Assembly: GCA_023429995.1 (NCBI GenBank)
Contig: JAEZCE010000087.1
Span: 1 to 64,000 of the forward strand
Reading direction: 5' to 3'
Origin: Bacillota bacterium
GTDB lineage: Bacteria > Bacillota > UBA4882 > UBA8346
DNA: 64,000 bases
Of this stretch, positions 53,037-61,120 are shown piece after piece. The position numbers and the translations under genes were made by a program. The notes below the pieces were generated by a model, which worked only from the letters and a program-made list of their open reading frames with translations, had not been told where the DNA came from and did not search any database. Positions within the stretch are counted from its first letter, which is position 1. Every line of letters starts with the position of its first letter.

Positions 53037-53231
53037 TTATAACAGCCTCCGTAATTCAGCAATATACTGCTCTGATAAATCCAAAAGAGATCCCTTTACG
53101 TCCTCACTATAACTGCCTTGATTAATCCAGTTATACAGTTGATTTGCTACGAAAACCAAATTACTTGCCGGTTTAAGGCAGACTTCTTTCTCATCCTTAG
53201 ATAGCTCAATCATCTTCTTGCCTTCGCTCAT
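53037..53231 (-). CDS. small phage protein (64 aa)
   Basis: A helical 64-residue protein (SKDEKEVCLKPASNLVFVAN). ATGA-type overlap with the upstream gene. Unknown. Confidence 0.6.
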   Translation of the reverse strand: MSEGKKMIELSKDEKEVCLKPASNLVFVANQLYNWINQGSYSEDVKGSLLDLSEQYIAELRRLL

Positions 53232-53551
53232 TTGTTATCCTCCTCAGGAATAGCATTAGGATCAATACCATTCATTCGAAAAAACATATCATCCAACGGC
53301 ATTCCGGCCGCTTCTTCGTGAAGTTCCCGGTTGGTCTTGGGGAAGTCGTTTTTATATTCCGTATCCTCCAACCGTGCAGCTCCGCAAGTGTACATAAAAT
53401 TTGCCGTGTTACCATGACGATCTTCAACCCTTACTGAATCCCGGCGTACTTCGATGACTCGGACCAAATCACCTAATTGTGCGAATCCAGGAGCCCCTTC
53501 GCCAACGATTTTGAGGATGTCCCCTTTGGATACCTTTGTGTAATCAATCAT
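53228..53551 (-). CDS. phage protein with SH3-like N-terminus
   Basis: A 107-residue protein (KGDILKIVGEGAPGFAQLGD, VRRDSVRVEDRHGNTANFMY) with a pattern of a small SH3-like barrel. Overlaps neighbours on both sides. Unknown. Confidence 0.6.
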   Translation of the reverse strand: MIDYTKVSKGDILKIVGEGAPGFAQLGDLVRVIEVRRDSVRVEDRHGNTANFMYTCGAARLEDTEYKNDFPKTNRELHEEAAGMPLDDMFFRMNGIDPNAIPEEDNK

Positions 53552-53787
53552 TAATCCATTCCTCCATCCCGTTTTCTGGCTTCTTTAATCAATCCATCAT
53601 AGCTGGTCAATAATTGTTCCAATTTTTCAGCATCCTCTTTTGATTTACAGGCAATATAATCTTTTGGTTCGGGGTTGCTACTGGTCAAACTAATACCCCA
53701 TTCAGTTCCTTCCAGAGAACGAGTCTCAATCAAAAGATGAGTAAGACATTCAAAATCAATTCCGTCCTTACGCCCGTATATAAACAT
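53551..53787 (-). CDS. small phage protein (78 aa)
   Basis: Starts FIYGRKDGIDFECLTHLL after the ATG at 53787, with AAGGAG 11 bases upstream. A small alpha/beta protein at the head of this gene block. Unknown. Confidence 0.55.
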   Translation of the reverse strand: MFIYGRKDGIDFECLTHLLIETRSLEGTEWGISLTSSNPEPKDYIACKSKEDAEKLEQLLTSYDGLIKEARKRDGGMD

Positions 53788-54137
53788 AATCCATTTCTCT
53801 CCTTCCACCCAGACTTTTAAAATGTTTCACGCTTCCAGAATCCACAATCAACCTTCCCAAGCCCATTTCCCAACTCACTACTTTATGGAAATATCTGTAA
53901 ATTGTAGGCTTTTGTCGGACGTGTCGGATTTTTTGCATTAAAATTTTTGAAACGCCCTTCCCCACTCAATTTCAAGCTGTAGGAAAATGTGGGGTTATCT
54001 ATATCTTCAATTGTCTTAAACTCAACCGATCACGCAAACGCTATATTTGATAATAGTTTGTACATGGTGTGATCTATGAGTTTAATGTAGTGCGTTATAT
54101 AGATAATTAATAAAACACTAAAAACGTTGTCACATAA
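53788..54137. other. intergenic gap after the replication gene
   Basis: No supported gene. On the minus strand, TTGAGT and TATAGA with a 16-bp spacer near 54030-54000 could be a promoter for the downstream small genes, and CCCCAC...GTGGGG (about 53965-53995) can form a hairpin. AT-rich. Confidence 0.4.
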
Positions 54138-55088
54138 CTATGTTGCGCTTACTGGTTGATCTTTATTGTTTGCATGAAGTTTTTTGCATGGACAAGTTAT
54201 AATTTGCATTCGTTCAATTCCATTCTTCGGATCTGGCCTTAACTCCGGCCACCATCCTTTCCCTCCACACTTACAATCCGGTCCTCCTGGGTATTCATTT
54301 GGGTCTATGTCTCCGTATGTATCCTCAATCTCTTTTTCTGCCTTCACTCTAGCCATTAAAAGAGTGTTTATCTGGGATCTGAATATCCCAATTGTGTATC
54401 CGTTTTTCGTAACAAACTCATCCTCACTGGCGAAAAAGTCAATCAGCAGTTGAGATAACCTCTGGTCCTTATATACTTGCAGCAGATCATGAATGAGCTT
54501 GCTGTCTTTCCCCCAGTTAATAACCGGCTCCTCGTTATTGCATTTCGCTTTGAATAACTCTTTATATTGTTTTAGCAACGTCGTAACCGGAGAGGGTGAG
54601 GGCGGGTTGGTGGATACACCAACACTATCTTTTTTATTTCTAGACTTACTTAAGGCTAAAGTAGATCTTTTAAGATCTTTAGATCTATTAAGATCAAGAT
54701 CTAATGGTGTAAGATTGTGTGAAGGATTGCGTGTAAGATTGTGTGAAGGATTGTATGTAATACTGTGTGCATTTTTTGTACTACAAATCTCTTCCGAGTA
54801 ATCATAAAACCAATTAATGGAATACATTGCAGACTGATTTCCCTTTCGTTCTTTGAAGGTAATCCTCCCTTTCTGTGATAGTTCATTTCGAGCGTTATAA
54901 ATTGTACGTCGTTCCAATCCGGTTTTAACGCATAACACCGATACGGCCACAGTAAACTCCGGCAACCATCCTGTTTTGTTGCATATGTGCATTAAAGCAT
55001 GCCATACCGCAATGGAGGATACAGCTATAGAGTTTGTTTCGAGCCAATCATAGAAGGCGTTTACTTCCTGGGTGTAATTCACTGTCAT
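54138..55088 (-). CDS. phage replication initiator (winged-helix, lambda O-like)
   Basis: A 316-residue protein. Residues about 20-110 form a winged helix (VWHALMHICNKTGWLPEFTV, TGLERRTIYNARNELSQKGR). A low-complexity linker encoded by DNA iterons (NPSHNLTRNPSHNLT) follows, then a helical domain and a C-terminal four-cysteine site (CKCGGKGWW and ITCPCKKL). GTG at 55082 is better spaced from GGGGG than ATG 55088. It should bind the origin within its own gene and load host helicase. Confidence 0.8.
   Translation of the reverse strand: MTVNYTQEVNAFYDWLETNSIAVSSIAVWHALMHICNKTGWLPEFTVAVSVLCVKTGLERRTIYNARNELSQKGRITFKERKGNQSAMYSINWFYDYSEEICSTKNAHSITYNPSHNLTRNPSHNLTPLDLDLNRSKDLKRSTLALSKSRNKKDSVGVSTNPPSPSPVTTLLKQYKELFKAKCNNEEPVINWGKDSKLIHDLLQVYKDQRLSQLLIDFFASEDEFVTKNGYTIGIFRSQINTLLMARVKAEKEIEDTYGDIDPNEYPGGPDCKCGGKGWWPELRPDPKNGIERMQIITCPCKKLHANNKDQPVSAT
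54663..54777. other. putative replication origin: iterons and AGATCT-rich segment
   Basis: Two perfect tandem 23/24-bp copies of gtgtaagattgtgtgaagga(ttg) at 54707-54730 and 54731-54754, with a degenerate third copy to 54777. Beside them, 54663-54703 is AT-rich with repeated AGATCT/AAGATC. Iterons plus an easily melted segment inside the initiator gene is the lambda O/ori layout. Confidence 0.7.
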
Positions 55089-55098
55089 AACCCCCGAT

Positions 55099-55869
55099 TT
55101 ATGAAGCTAAAATTTCAAAATCTGCAATTGTTGCAACAAGCGGATACACTTGTCTTGGGTCCACTGCATTCCCTAAGGCTTTAAGGCGCTCCAATTCTCC
55201 GGGTACCCCATAATCCACTCGCTCAAAGATGGATTCGGGTGCAATCCGAATTCTTCCGCTGTGAGTTCGAAAATACCGGAGCCGCCATAGCCCTTCTTGC
55301 GGTTTGATATAGCGTGTTTGGCAAGCCATTCCGGTTTCATAGTCGCCCTGATGCAATCGCTCGCTTGCGGAGTGGGCCACAATAAATACTCTTTCACGCC
55401 GATGGAAAGCTCCAACATGGACGGCGCCCCAGCAACCCCATCCCGCATAATACCCCATTTGGGCCAAGTCCCGGAGAACTCGTCCAAAGAATTGTCCATT
55501 TTCGCTTGATAATAGCCCGAGTACATTTTCACCCAAGAACCATTTTGGTTTAAGGTCGCGAATGCATTGGGCAACCCCCCCCCAGAGGTCACGGCCGTCA
55601 GCAGACGCCTGACGTTTTCCTGCAAGGCTGTGAGGCTGGCAGGGGAATCCTGCGGTAAGTAAGGTAATATCGTTGATTCCCCGGGATCGAACAGATTCAA
55701 CTGTGACATCCTTAATATCCCTCCATTTGGGTACCTGCGGCCAATGCAAGCATAAAAGATCATAGGGGTAATCTGCAATTTCACACTGGCCGACTGTTAT
55801 AAAACCCGCTTTTTCGGAAGCTATGGAAATGCCGTCAAGGCCGCTGCATAAACTAAAATGTGTCAGCAT
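55099..55869 (-). CDS. C5-cytosine DNA methyltransferase
   Basis: A 256-residue enzyme with motif I SLCSGLDGISIASEKAG, catalytic GFPCQPHSLAG (C77), ENVLGLL, RRERVFIVA and the C-terminal ALGNAVDPRQVYP. Short, with a small target-recognition region. It methylates phage DNA, probably against host restriction, and no cognate nuclease is adjacent. Confidence 0.9.
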   Translation of the reverse strand: MLTHFSLCSGLDGISIASEKAGFITVGQCEIADYPYDLLCLHWPQVPKWRDIKDVTVESVRSRGINDITLLTAGFPCQPHSLAGKRQASADGRDLWGGVAQCIRDLKPKWFLGENVLGLLSSENGQFFGRVLRDLAQMGYYAGWGCWGAVHVGAFHRRERVFIVAHSASERLHQGDYETGMACQTRYIKPQEGLWRLRYFRTHSGRIRIAPESIFERVDYGVPGELERLKALGNAVDPRQVYPLVATIADFEILAS

Positions 55870-56204
55870 GAAAATAGACTCAACTGCACTTCTTGAATTT
55901 TTTCAGGTTTAGCGGGTTTGGCCTTAATTTCCGGTTTCGGTTTGACTTCCGGAACCGGGATCTGGACCGGAGCCGCCCGCCCGATCACCTCACACCCTTT
56001 CTCGCCCCATTGGGCAACTGCTGTCTTTTCTATATAATCCGCCTCATCTTCCGATACTTCGCAACCAAGCCGTATTCCCTCGCCGGTCTGGCGCCAGCGT
56101 TCATTGGGGACTTTCCAATATACCCAGTAAGAAAAATTAGCGCAACCCGGTTCAAAATCGACCTTGATAGAAGTTGCGGTGTAACGTATCCGGCAATTAG
56201 CCAT
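55863..56204 (-). CDS. phage protein with Pro/Lys tail
   Basis: A 113-residue protein (ANCRIRYTATSIKVDFEPGC, FSYWVYWKVPNERW) ending in a repetitive PEVKPKPEIKAKPAKPEK tail. CGGAGGTG precedes the ATG at 56204. It overlaps both neighbours by 7-8 bases. A longer in-frame reading to 56585 lies inside the upstream gene and is not used. Confidence 0.65.
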   Translation of the reverse strand: MANCRIRYTATSIKVDFEPGCANFSYWVYWKVPNERWRQTGEGIRLGCEVSEDEADYIEKTAVAQWGEKGCEVIGRAAPVQIPVPEVKPKPEIKAKPAKPEKIQEVQLSLFSC

Positions 56205-57042
56205 GTGCAGACACCTCCGGAAATTCCCGCCATTCTTGACCATCCAGTAAATAGCCGGATTCACTTTTGCCAACCTGGACCATTTGCTGCATTCCGCTTG
56301 CAATGGTGCAAGTAATAAATTTACCGTTATTATCAAAGTATCCAAGCTGCTTCCATGATGGTACGATGTAACCTTTATCAATGTTTTCGCGCGGGGTCCA
56401 CTCTCCCCAATTCTTAAAAAAATAGGACACCTTATAGGCTTTTGCTTGATCCCGGTCGTATCTGGCCCATTTTGGATGCATCGGTCTTGCCCCCGGACCG
56501 GGTTCTCCGCCACTAATAATCTGAGCGCGCGCTCCGAGTAGTAGAAAATCCCGAGGATATACAACCGGTCCCAGGGCCGGTTCATGGCTGATAAAATAAG
56601 CCGCTGCGGGAATTGTTTTTAAATACTGCCAACGGCGATCGAGCATTTCTTGATCTTCTCCTGTAATGCCAAGCCAAACATTGGGCCATCCGTTATACCA
56701 GTCTTCCGGCAGCCGCTCTTTGATATTCTCCGGGCGCTTGGTTAAAATCTGATAGGTAAGGTGGGGAGTTTTTCTGATGATATCCCAAGCCTCGAATCGC
56801 CACCCATCGGCATCTTCGATAAAGAAATCGCTCCAAGAACAGGTAAAAACTTTGGCCGGTGACTTATATTTCAGCGGATCATTGAACACGGTTTTAGAGC
56901 GGATAACACGTGCAGGGTTCTGCCCGTACTGCTTTTTCTCACGGTACATATAGCAATGGGCGCAACCAGCGCTAACTTTCCGGCAACCCTGCCAAGGGTT
57001 CCAACTATGGTCCGCCCAGGGGATTCGGGTGTTTTCAGCCAT
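56197..57042 (-). CDS. DUF5131 (phage Gp37/Gp68) family protein
   Basis: A 281-residue protein with the family start TRIPWADHSWNPWQGCRKVSAGCAHCY (C-x6-C-x2-C, radical-SAM-like), FTCSWSDFF, YQILTKRPENI and ISGGEPGPGARPM. Widespread in phages, of unknown reaction. Coupled to the ASCH gene by overlap. Confidence 0.88.
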   Translation of the reverse strand: MAENTRIPWADHSWNPWQGCRKVSAGCAHCYMYREKKQYGQNPARVIRSKTVFNDPLKYKSPAKVFTCSWSDFFIEDADGWRFEAWDIIRKTPHLTYQILTKRPENIKERLPEDWYNGWPNVWLGITGEDQEMLDRRWQYLKTIPAAAYFISHEPALGPVVYPRDFLLLGARAQIISGGEPGPGARPMHPKWARYDRDQAKAYKVSYFFKNWGEWTPRENIDKGYIVPSWKQLGYFDNNGKFITCTIASGMQQMVQVGKSESGYLLDGQEWREFPEVSAHG

Positions 57043-57505
57043 GATTCAAAACCCCCTCAAAGTCAAATTCCCATAATCCCAATCGGCCCTTTGCCGGGAT
57101 GGGTTTTTCAAGCGGTTCAATGTCTTCAAGCATCCAAGCGAACCGACCGGCAGTGTAGTCGCCAAAAATAAACTCTTTATCTTTAATGACTTTTTCTTTT
57201 TGGGCTTTGATACATAAAGCCAAGTCAATCCCATTGCTCCAGGTTATTTGTTGACAATCAACTAAATTACACTTAGCAATAATACAACCGGGATACAAAG
57301 TAATACCACGATGGTTTCCAGCATTTAAAAAAGCACTGTAAAATGGTTCGTTCCACGCTAACTTGAGGTTCTTGGCATCCGATTTTTTACTAGCATGAAT
57401 CAAAAGCGGTCCACGATATCTAGTACTCCAAGAGCGGGTTTCAATATGCTTTTCATTGAGTCGGACCAGACTGGCCCATGGATCTTGAAGAGTGATTACT
57501 TTCAT
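57035..57505 (-). CDS. ASCH-domain protein
   Basis: A 156-residue protein (VITLQDPWASLVRLNEKHIE, RGPLLIHASKK, then GRLGLWEFDF), the ASCH/PUA-like fold proposed to bind RNA or modified nucleotides. It sits between the Dam-like methylase and DUF5131 genes, an arrangement common in phages. Confidence 0.85.
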   Translation of the reverse strand: MKVITLQDPWASLVRLNEKHIETRSWSTRYRGPLLIHASKKSDAKNLKLAWNEPFYSAFLNAGNHRGITLYPGCIIAKCNLVDCQQITWSNGIDLALCIKAQKEKVIKDKEFIFGDYTAGRFAWMLEDIEPLEKPIPAKGRLGLWEFDFEGVLNHG

Positions 57506-57512
57506 TTGTTTA

Positions 57513-58364
57513 TCATCCCCTCATAAAGTACGGTACATAGTTTGTAATAACAACCTCACTAACTGCGCCCCGCCGATCGCCCTTAGAATTGATTGCCCGT
57601 TTGGCATTTACTTTATAAATATGGAAACCATAATAATACTCATAAAGCCGTGAGATAAATCGTGTATCAGCATTTGATAACATAACCTTCACTCCACGTT
57701 TGGTAAGCCCTAAAAATGTGTCTCTTAGCCTAAGTTGTTCGCTTTTACCAAAGCCACCGGCATTATAGTTAGTAAAATTGGCTGTTTCACTCACCGGATC
57801 ATATGGCGGGTCAAAGTAAACGAAATCGCCTTCTCTGGTATCCTTTACTGCCGCTTCAAAATCGCCATTCAAGATGGTTACTGGAGCAAGGTATTTGGAG
57901 ACGGCCCTTATGTTTTTCGTATCCGGCTTAAATTCGGCCTTGTATTTTCCGTATGGCACATTAAATTTGCCCTTCGAATTAACCCGATATAAACCATTAA
58001 AACAGGTTTTATTTAAGTAAATTGTACGGGCAGCCTTTTTTACTAGATTCGCAAAAGTACTGAGTGGGTCATTTCGTTTTCTATCCCAGTCCCGGACGTT
58101 ATAGAAATACTCTTCAGTATTCTCAAACCAAGACAATTCATCGATTAATTCCTCTGGAAACTGTCGAATTACCCGATAACAATTAATTAGCTCGGTATTA
58201 ATGTCATTAATCACAGCACAATTCGGCTGCAATTCAAAAAACAATGCCCCAGCACCGACAAACGGTTCAAAGTACCTATTAAATTCAGGGATGTATTTTT
58301 TCAACTCTGGAAGCAGCTGACGTTTTCCACCGGCCCACTTTAAAAATGGTTTGGGATCGCCCAT
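57513..58364 (-). CDS. DNA adenine methylase (D12 class, Dam-like)
   Basis: A 283-residue enzyme: KPFLKWAGGKRQLLPEL (motif X), RYFEPFVGAGALFFEL (motif I), catalytic YFDPPYDPVS (DPPY). It methylates adenine N6, probably to protect phage DNA or to mark replication. Together with the cytosine methylase it forms a modification block. Confidence 0.93.
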   Translation of the reverse strand: MGDPKPFLKWAGGKRQLLPELKKYIPEFNRYFEPFVGAGALFFELQPNCAVINDINTELINCYRVIRQFPEELIDELSWFENTEEYFYNVRDWDRKRNDPLSTFANLVKKAARTIYLNKTCFNGLYRVNSKGKFNVPYGKYKAEFKPDTKNIRAVSKYLAPVTILNGDFEAAVKDTREGDFVYFDPPYDPVSETANFTNYNAGGFGKSEQLRLRDTFLGLTKRGVKVMLSNADTRFISRLYEYYYGFHIYKVNAKRAINSKGDRRGAVSEVVITNYVPYFMRG

Positions 58365-58379
58365 AATGTCCTCCTACTT

Positions 58380-58616
58380 TCAAAATGGTTTATCAGCGTA
58401 ATCTTGTATGACATTCCCACTTTTATCGAAATAGCGGGTTTTATAGAAGGGATGGCAGTTACGAGTAAATCTTTCCCCTTCGAAACGAACATTTAAGTTA
58501 TCACTTATGTTTCCTGAACAAATCTTTCCGATATGCCCATCCACCTCTATACGCATGCCACGTTTGATAAAAGACATATTCCGGATTTCCCGGATTTTGC
58601 TTAACGATACTGCCAT
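58380..58616 (-). CDS. small phage protein (78 aa)
   Basis: A basic beta-rich protein (FIKRGMRIEVDGHIGKICSG, NCHPFYKTRYFDKSGNVIQD), probably a small barrel. AAGGGG precedes the ATG. Unknown. Confidence 0.65.
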   Translation of the reverse strand: MAVSLSKIREIRNMSFIKRGMRIEVDGHIGKICSGNISDNLNVRFEGERFTRNCHPFYKTRYFDKSGNVIQDYADKPF

Positions 58617-58635
58617 CGCAAAGCCCCTTTCATGA

Positions 58636-58911
58636 TTATTTTTGGGGAATATACTCCTCGGCCCGTCCGTTTTCGATCAAGTGGATTTTCGAAAAATGCT
58701 CGTAGGCCAGTTCAAAGACCCGGCAAAAGTATTCTTTATCAACTATCCAATAGCGGCCTGAGGAGATATATGCCCGTCTCCATGGAGGAATTAAATCTTT
58801 TATTTGCTCATAAAAGAGACGGACATAGTCACCCTCGATCCGAATTTTGGGGCGGTCAGAGTCAATCGTTATCTGACAGACTGAAATTCCTCGTCCCATT
58901 TTCTCCACCAA
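58636..58911 (-). CDS. phage protein, unknown (up to 91 aa)
   Basis: An alpha/beta protein (VCQITIDSDRPKIRIEGDYV, PPWRRAYISSGRYWIVDKEY). The start may be ATG at 58899 after GGTGG or TTG at 58911. Unknown. Confidence 0.6.
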   Translation of the reverse strand: MVEKMGRGISVCQITIDSDRPKIRIEGDYVRLFYEQIKDLIPPWRRAYISSGRYWIVDKEYFCRVFELAYEHFSKIHLIENGRAEEYIPQK

Positions 58912-58912
58912 C

Positions 58913-59023
58913 TTACCAATTTTTATAGGCGCAAACTATAAGCGCTCCTGCATTAACAGCCATAATAAAACCGATTAAAAGGATTACAAGTAGAAATATC
59001 AAGGTTTCCGTTGTATCTTTCAT
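58913..59023 (-). CDS. single-pass membrane microprotein (36 aa)
   Basis: A 36-residue protein with one membrane helix (LIFLLVILLIGFIMAVNAGA). Its ATG overlaps the upstream stop (ATGA), which supports translation. Unknown role. Confidence 0.6.
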   Translation of the reverse strand: MKDTTETLIFLLVILLIGFIMAVNAGALIVCAYKNW

Positions 59024-59193
59024 GCTATGGAGCCTCGGCTTTCTGGCTTTGGAATGATATCCTTTCCTAAAACATCCCGAGCCAAATCAATTTGCACTCC
59101 GGCCATACATCCAAAAAGATCGCTTGAGAGTGTGCAGGTATGATTGCCTTTATGACCAAAAACACAGTTTTTGCACTGGGTAAAAATACTCAT
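59020..59193 (-). CDS. cysteine-rich phage protein (57 aa)
   Basis: A 57-residue protein with CKNCVFGHKGNHTCTLSSDL and FGCMAG, probably one zinc site. The ATG at 59193 follows AAAGGAGG by 7 bases; the longer reading to 59268 overlaps another gene. Unknown. Confidence 0.65.
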   Translation of the reverse strand: MSIFTQCKNCVFGHKGNHTCTLSSDLFGCMAGVQIDLARDVLGKDIIPKPESRGSIA

Positions 59194-59206
59194 ACCAATT
59201 CCTCCT

Positions 59207-59347
59207 TTAATGGCGGCGATAGACTTGATGTCTAATAGCCCCAAGAGATTCATAAACTTCGTAATCAAACCAATACCGATACATATACTTCCACCCGTGA
59301 TAAACTACTGAGACCATTTCATATTCAGCCTGTTGGGGCTCGTCCAT
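59207..59347 (-). CDS. Tyr-rich microprotein (46 aa)
   Basis: A 46-codon gene (VVYHGWKYMYRYWFDYEVYE) with AAAGGAG nine bases before the ATG. Its stop overlaps the ribosome site of the next gene. Unknown. Confidence 0.6.
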   Translation of the reverse strand: MDEPQQAEYEMVSVVYHGWKYMYRYWFDYEVYESLGAIRHQVYRRH

Positions 59348-59367
59348 TGATAACAGCTCCTTTCTCT

Positions 59368-59436
59368 TGCGTGTTGAGCGGAGCGGAGATTTTGATCTCC
59401 GATCCCGGCTTACACGGGATTGTCCCTAGCCACGCA
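59368..59436 (-). ncRNA. structured intergenic RNA element
   Basis: Closed by TGCGTG/CACGCA (59436-59431 with 59373-59368). Inside, CGGAGAT-CAAA-ATCTCCG (59401-59384) and ATCCCG/CGGGAT (59420-59402) form two hairpins. The second is mutually exclusive with GGCT/AGCC plus GGGA/TCCC (59407-59431). It starts right after a stop codon and ends before the ribosome site of the 46-aa gene. Confidence 0.5.
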
Positions 59437-59760
59437 TTAACGCAAGTGAATGTTGGAACCGGAAAATAGGCTTTTTAAGGCGTTGTCAATCTCAAAAATC
59501 CTACCGGCATCCATGTCGAGACGTTTTATAATTTCAACCAATCGATCATTAAGCAGCTCAGACTGGGGCATTGGCTCGGTTTCCTTTTTTAACTGCGGAG
59601 AGGGACCAAAAGTAAACGCTTCAACACTACTTATCAGATTTTCTAAGCGCCCTAATTGAGATTCAAGTTCATCTAAACTGATGACAATAGCCCCTCTGTC
59701 GCTTGGGGCACAATTACCGACCATCGCAGGAGAAAAAACAGTTTCATGCAAATCAATCAC
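59437..59760 (-). CDS. helical phage protein (about 107 aa)
   Basis: A mostly helical protein (SLDELESQLGRLENLISSVE, LVEIIKRLDMDAGRIFEIDN). Start uncertain: GTG 59760 or TTG 59751, the latter 7 bases after GAGGTG. Unknown. Confidence 0.6.
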   Translation of the reverse strand: MIDLHETVFSPAMVGNCAPSDRGAIVISLDELESQLGRLENLISSVEAFTFGPSPQLKKETEPMPQSELLNDRLVEIIKRLDMDAGRIFEIDNALKSLFSGSNIHLR

Positions 59761-59776
59761 CTCATTTCAAATTGTT

Positions 59777-59801
59777 GCAAGGCGGACCTCGACCGCCTTG
59801 C
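59777..59801. repeat. perfect 9-bp hairpin
   Basis: GCAAGGCGG and CCGCCTTGC enclose a 7-base loop. No T tract on either side. It lies upstream of the 59437 gene in a 165-base gap and may be an mRNA processing or protein-binding site. Confidence 0.7.
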
Positions 59802-59925
59802 ATGATAGTTTTAAAACTAAGTAATACTGCCAATATCAGCGTTTCAATAAAACCACCTCCGGACTGGGATAAATTCAAAATCAGGGACCTGTGATCCCAA
59901 TACATGGGCCTGATTTCGTTAAAGG

Positions 59926-60129
59926 TTAGCTGGCTTTACGATCTTGCGTATGAAAGACATTTTTGATGGAATGTAAGATTGAACGGTAAAGAATGCGCCC
60001 TTGGTCATGGGGTTTATTTAAACGAGCGTACTTCCGTATGCGATAGCTTGTACCTAAAAATGGGGCATGTCCGCGCCGAACTTTTTTAACGTATGAGGCA
60101 CGATGAGGATAGGATAAATAATTGTTCAT
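59926..60129 (-). CDS. small basic phage protein (67 aa)
   Basis: A strongly basic 67-residue protein (SYPHRASYVKKVRRGHAPFL, YRIRKYARLNKPHDQGR). AGGTG precedes the ATG. Possibly nucleic-acid binding. Unknown. Confidence 0.5.
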   Translation of the reverse strand: MNNYLSYPHRASYVKKVRRGHAPFLGTSYRIRKYARLNKPHDQGRILYRSILHSIKNVFHTQDRKAS

Positions 60130-60150
60130 ATAGACACCTGCTTTCGTAAA

Positions 60151-60519
60151 TTATTGGAATAAATAATTGGGTTGTTTGCACAGTTTGTAACGGAGACGGC
60201 CAAACGGATTCCCAAAAATGTGAAGCCTGTCAAGGTACGGGTTGGTCTTTAATACGGAAGTAGTTTTTCTCAGCAAAACTTCATAAAAATAGTCCAGATC
60301 ATTTTTTGTCCCAGCTCCGAATACTAAGTATCCTCCCTTGGTTCCGGCATGCAGTAACATCCCGCCGATAAAATGAATATCATTCCTGTTCCGTAAAACC
60401 TCACAGGGACCATACTTCCACGCTTCCTGTTCTGAAAACTCACGGACTTTCACGCCGTTTTTTATAACAAATGTGATTAACTCGTAAAATTTTTCCTCAG
60501 GCGTTGGCGTAGGGATCAA
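60151..60519 (-). CDS. phage protein, unknown (122 aa)
   Basis: An alpha/beta protein (PEEKFYELITFVIKNGVKVR, GGMLLHAGTKGGYLVFGAGT). The only start in range is TTG at 60519, directly against AAGGAG, an unusual zero spacing. The segment AAGGAGTTGATC also precedes the 61121 gene. Unknown. Confidence 0.6.
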   Translation of the reverse strand: MIPTPTPEEKFYELITFVIKNGVKVREFSEQEAWKYGPCEVLRNRNDIHFIGGMLLHAGTKGGYLVFGAGTKNDLDYFYEVLLRKTTSVLKTNPYLDRLHIFGNPFGRLRYKLCKQPNYLFQ

Positions 60520-60584
60520 CTCCTTTTGTAATTTCCAATAACTGCCGATTACTATAATGCGCGCCCAATATTGGAGTGATGTGA

Positions 60585-60770
60585 GTGGATGATTTTAATA
60601 AAACTACGGATAAACTTGGTGAACGTAAAACAATGATTTGTACTCAGTTAGCCTTAATAGTTGTTCAAAAATGCAAGCCTGGCGATAATGCCGATGCGGT
60701 GGCTAAACAAGTACTTAATGACTATAACCGAGCCTACGATTTTCTTTTTCATCAACAAATAAGGTTTTAA
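60585..60770 (+). CDS. small rightward phage protein (61 aa)
   Basis: A 61-residue protein (QLALIVVQKCKPGDNADAVA, then YDFLFHQQIRF) starting at GTG eight bases after GGAG. It is transcribed against the early operon around it. It could be a lysogenic-state gene or an antisense regulator. Unknown. Confidence 0.55.
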   Translation: MDDFNKTTDKLGERKTMICTQLALIVVQKCKPGDNADAVAKQVLNDYNRAYDFLFHQQIRF

Positions 60771-60777
60771 ACCAAAT

Positions 60778-60936
60778 TTAATTGGGCGCGCTTTTGAAAA
60801 GCTGTTTACCTGCGAGAGATGCCGTCTGCTCATACAAGTACTGTGCGCAATACTGGACATCTTCAAAAGTGAGCTTATGCTTTATGAAGACCTCATCAAG
60901 TTCTTTCAAAACTGCCGCCTTTTTTGCTTCATCCAA
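60778..60936 (-). CDS. small phage protein (52 aa)
   Basis: A 52-residue helical protein (DEAKKAAVLKELDEVFIKHK, DVQYCAQYLYEQTASLAGKQ). TTG start six bases after GGAGGGG. Unknown. Confidence 0.6.
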   Translation of the reverse strand: MDEAKKAAVLKELDEVFIKHKLTFEDVQYCAQYLYEQTASLAGKQLFKSAPN

Positions 60937-61120
60937 AGGTTACCCCTCCTTTCTATACCCCGTTTAAAGGGGAAATGAGACGCTCCAACTACCGTCATTG
61001 ATACAAATATGTATCGTTGTTCGGAATCCGGTGTCTTTTCCAACCGGCACACGGGGTCACATGCCGGTATATCTTAACCGCTATTTTTGCGGGAAAGAAT
61101 CATTCCTTTATTTGAGGGAA

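Noticed and set aside
53768..53965. Reading frame of 65 codons upstream of the 53551 gene
   Set aside because: It overlaps that gene in another frame and has no ribosome site.
55173..55784. Long reading frame inside the cytosine methylase gene (203 codons)
   Set aside because: Same strand, different frame; the methylase frame carries all catalytic motifs and this one has no recognised domain.
56205..56585. N-terminal extension of the 55863 gene
   Set aside because: It lies within the DUF5131 gene, and CGGAGGTG with ATG at 56204 gives a clear start.
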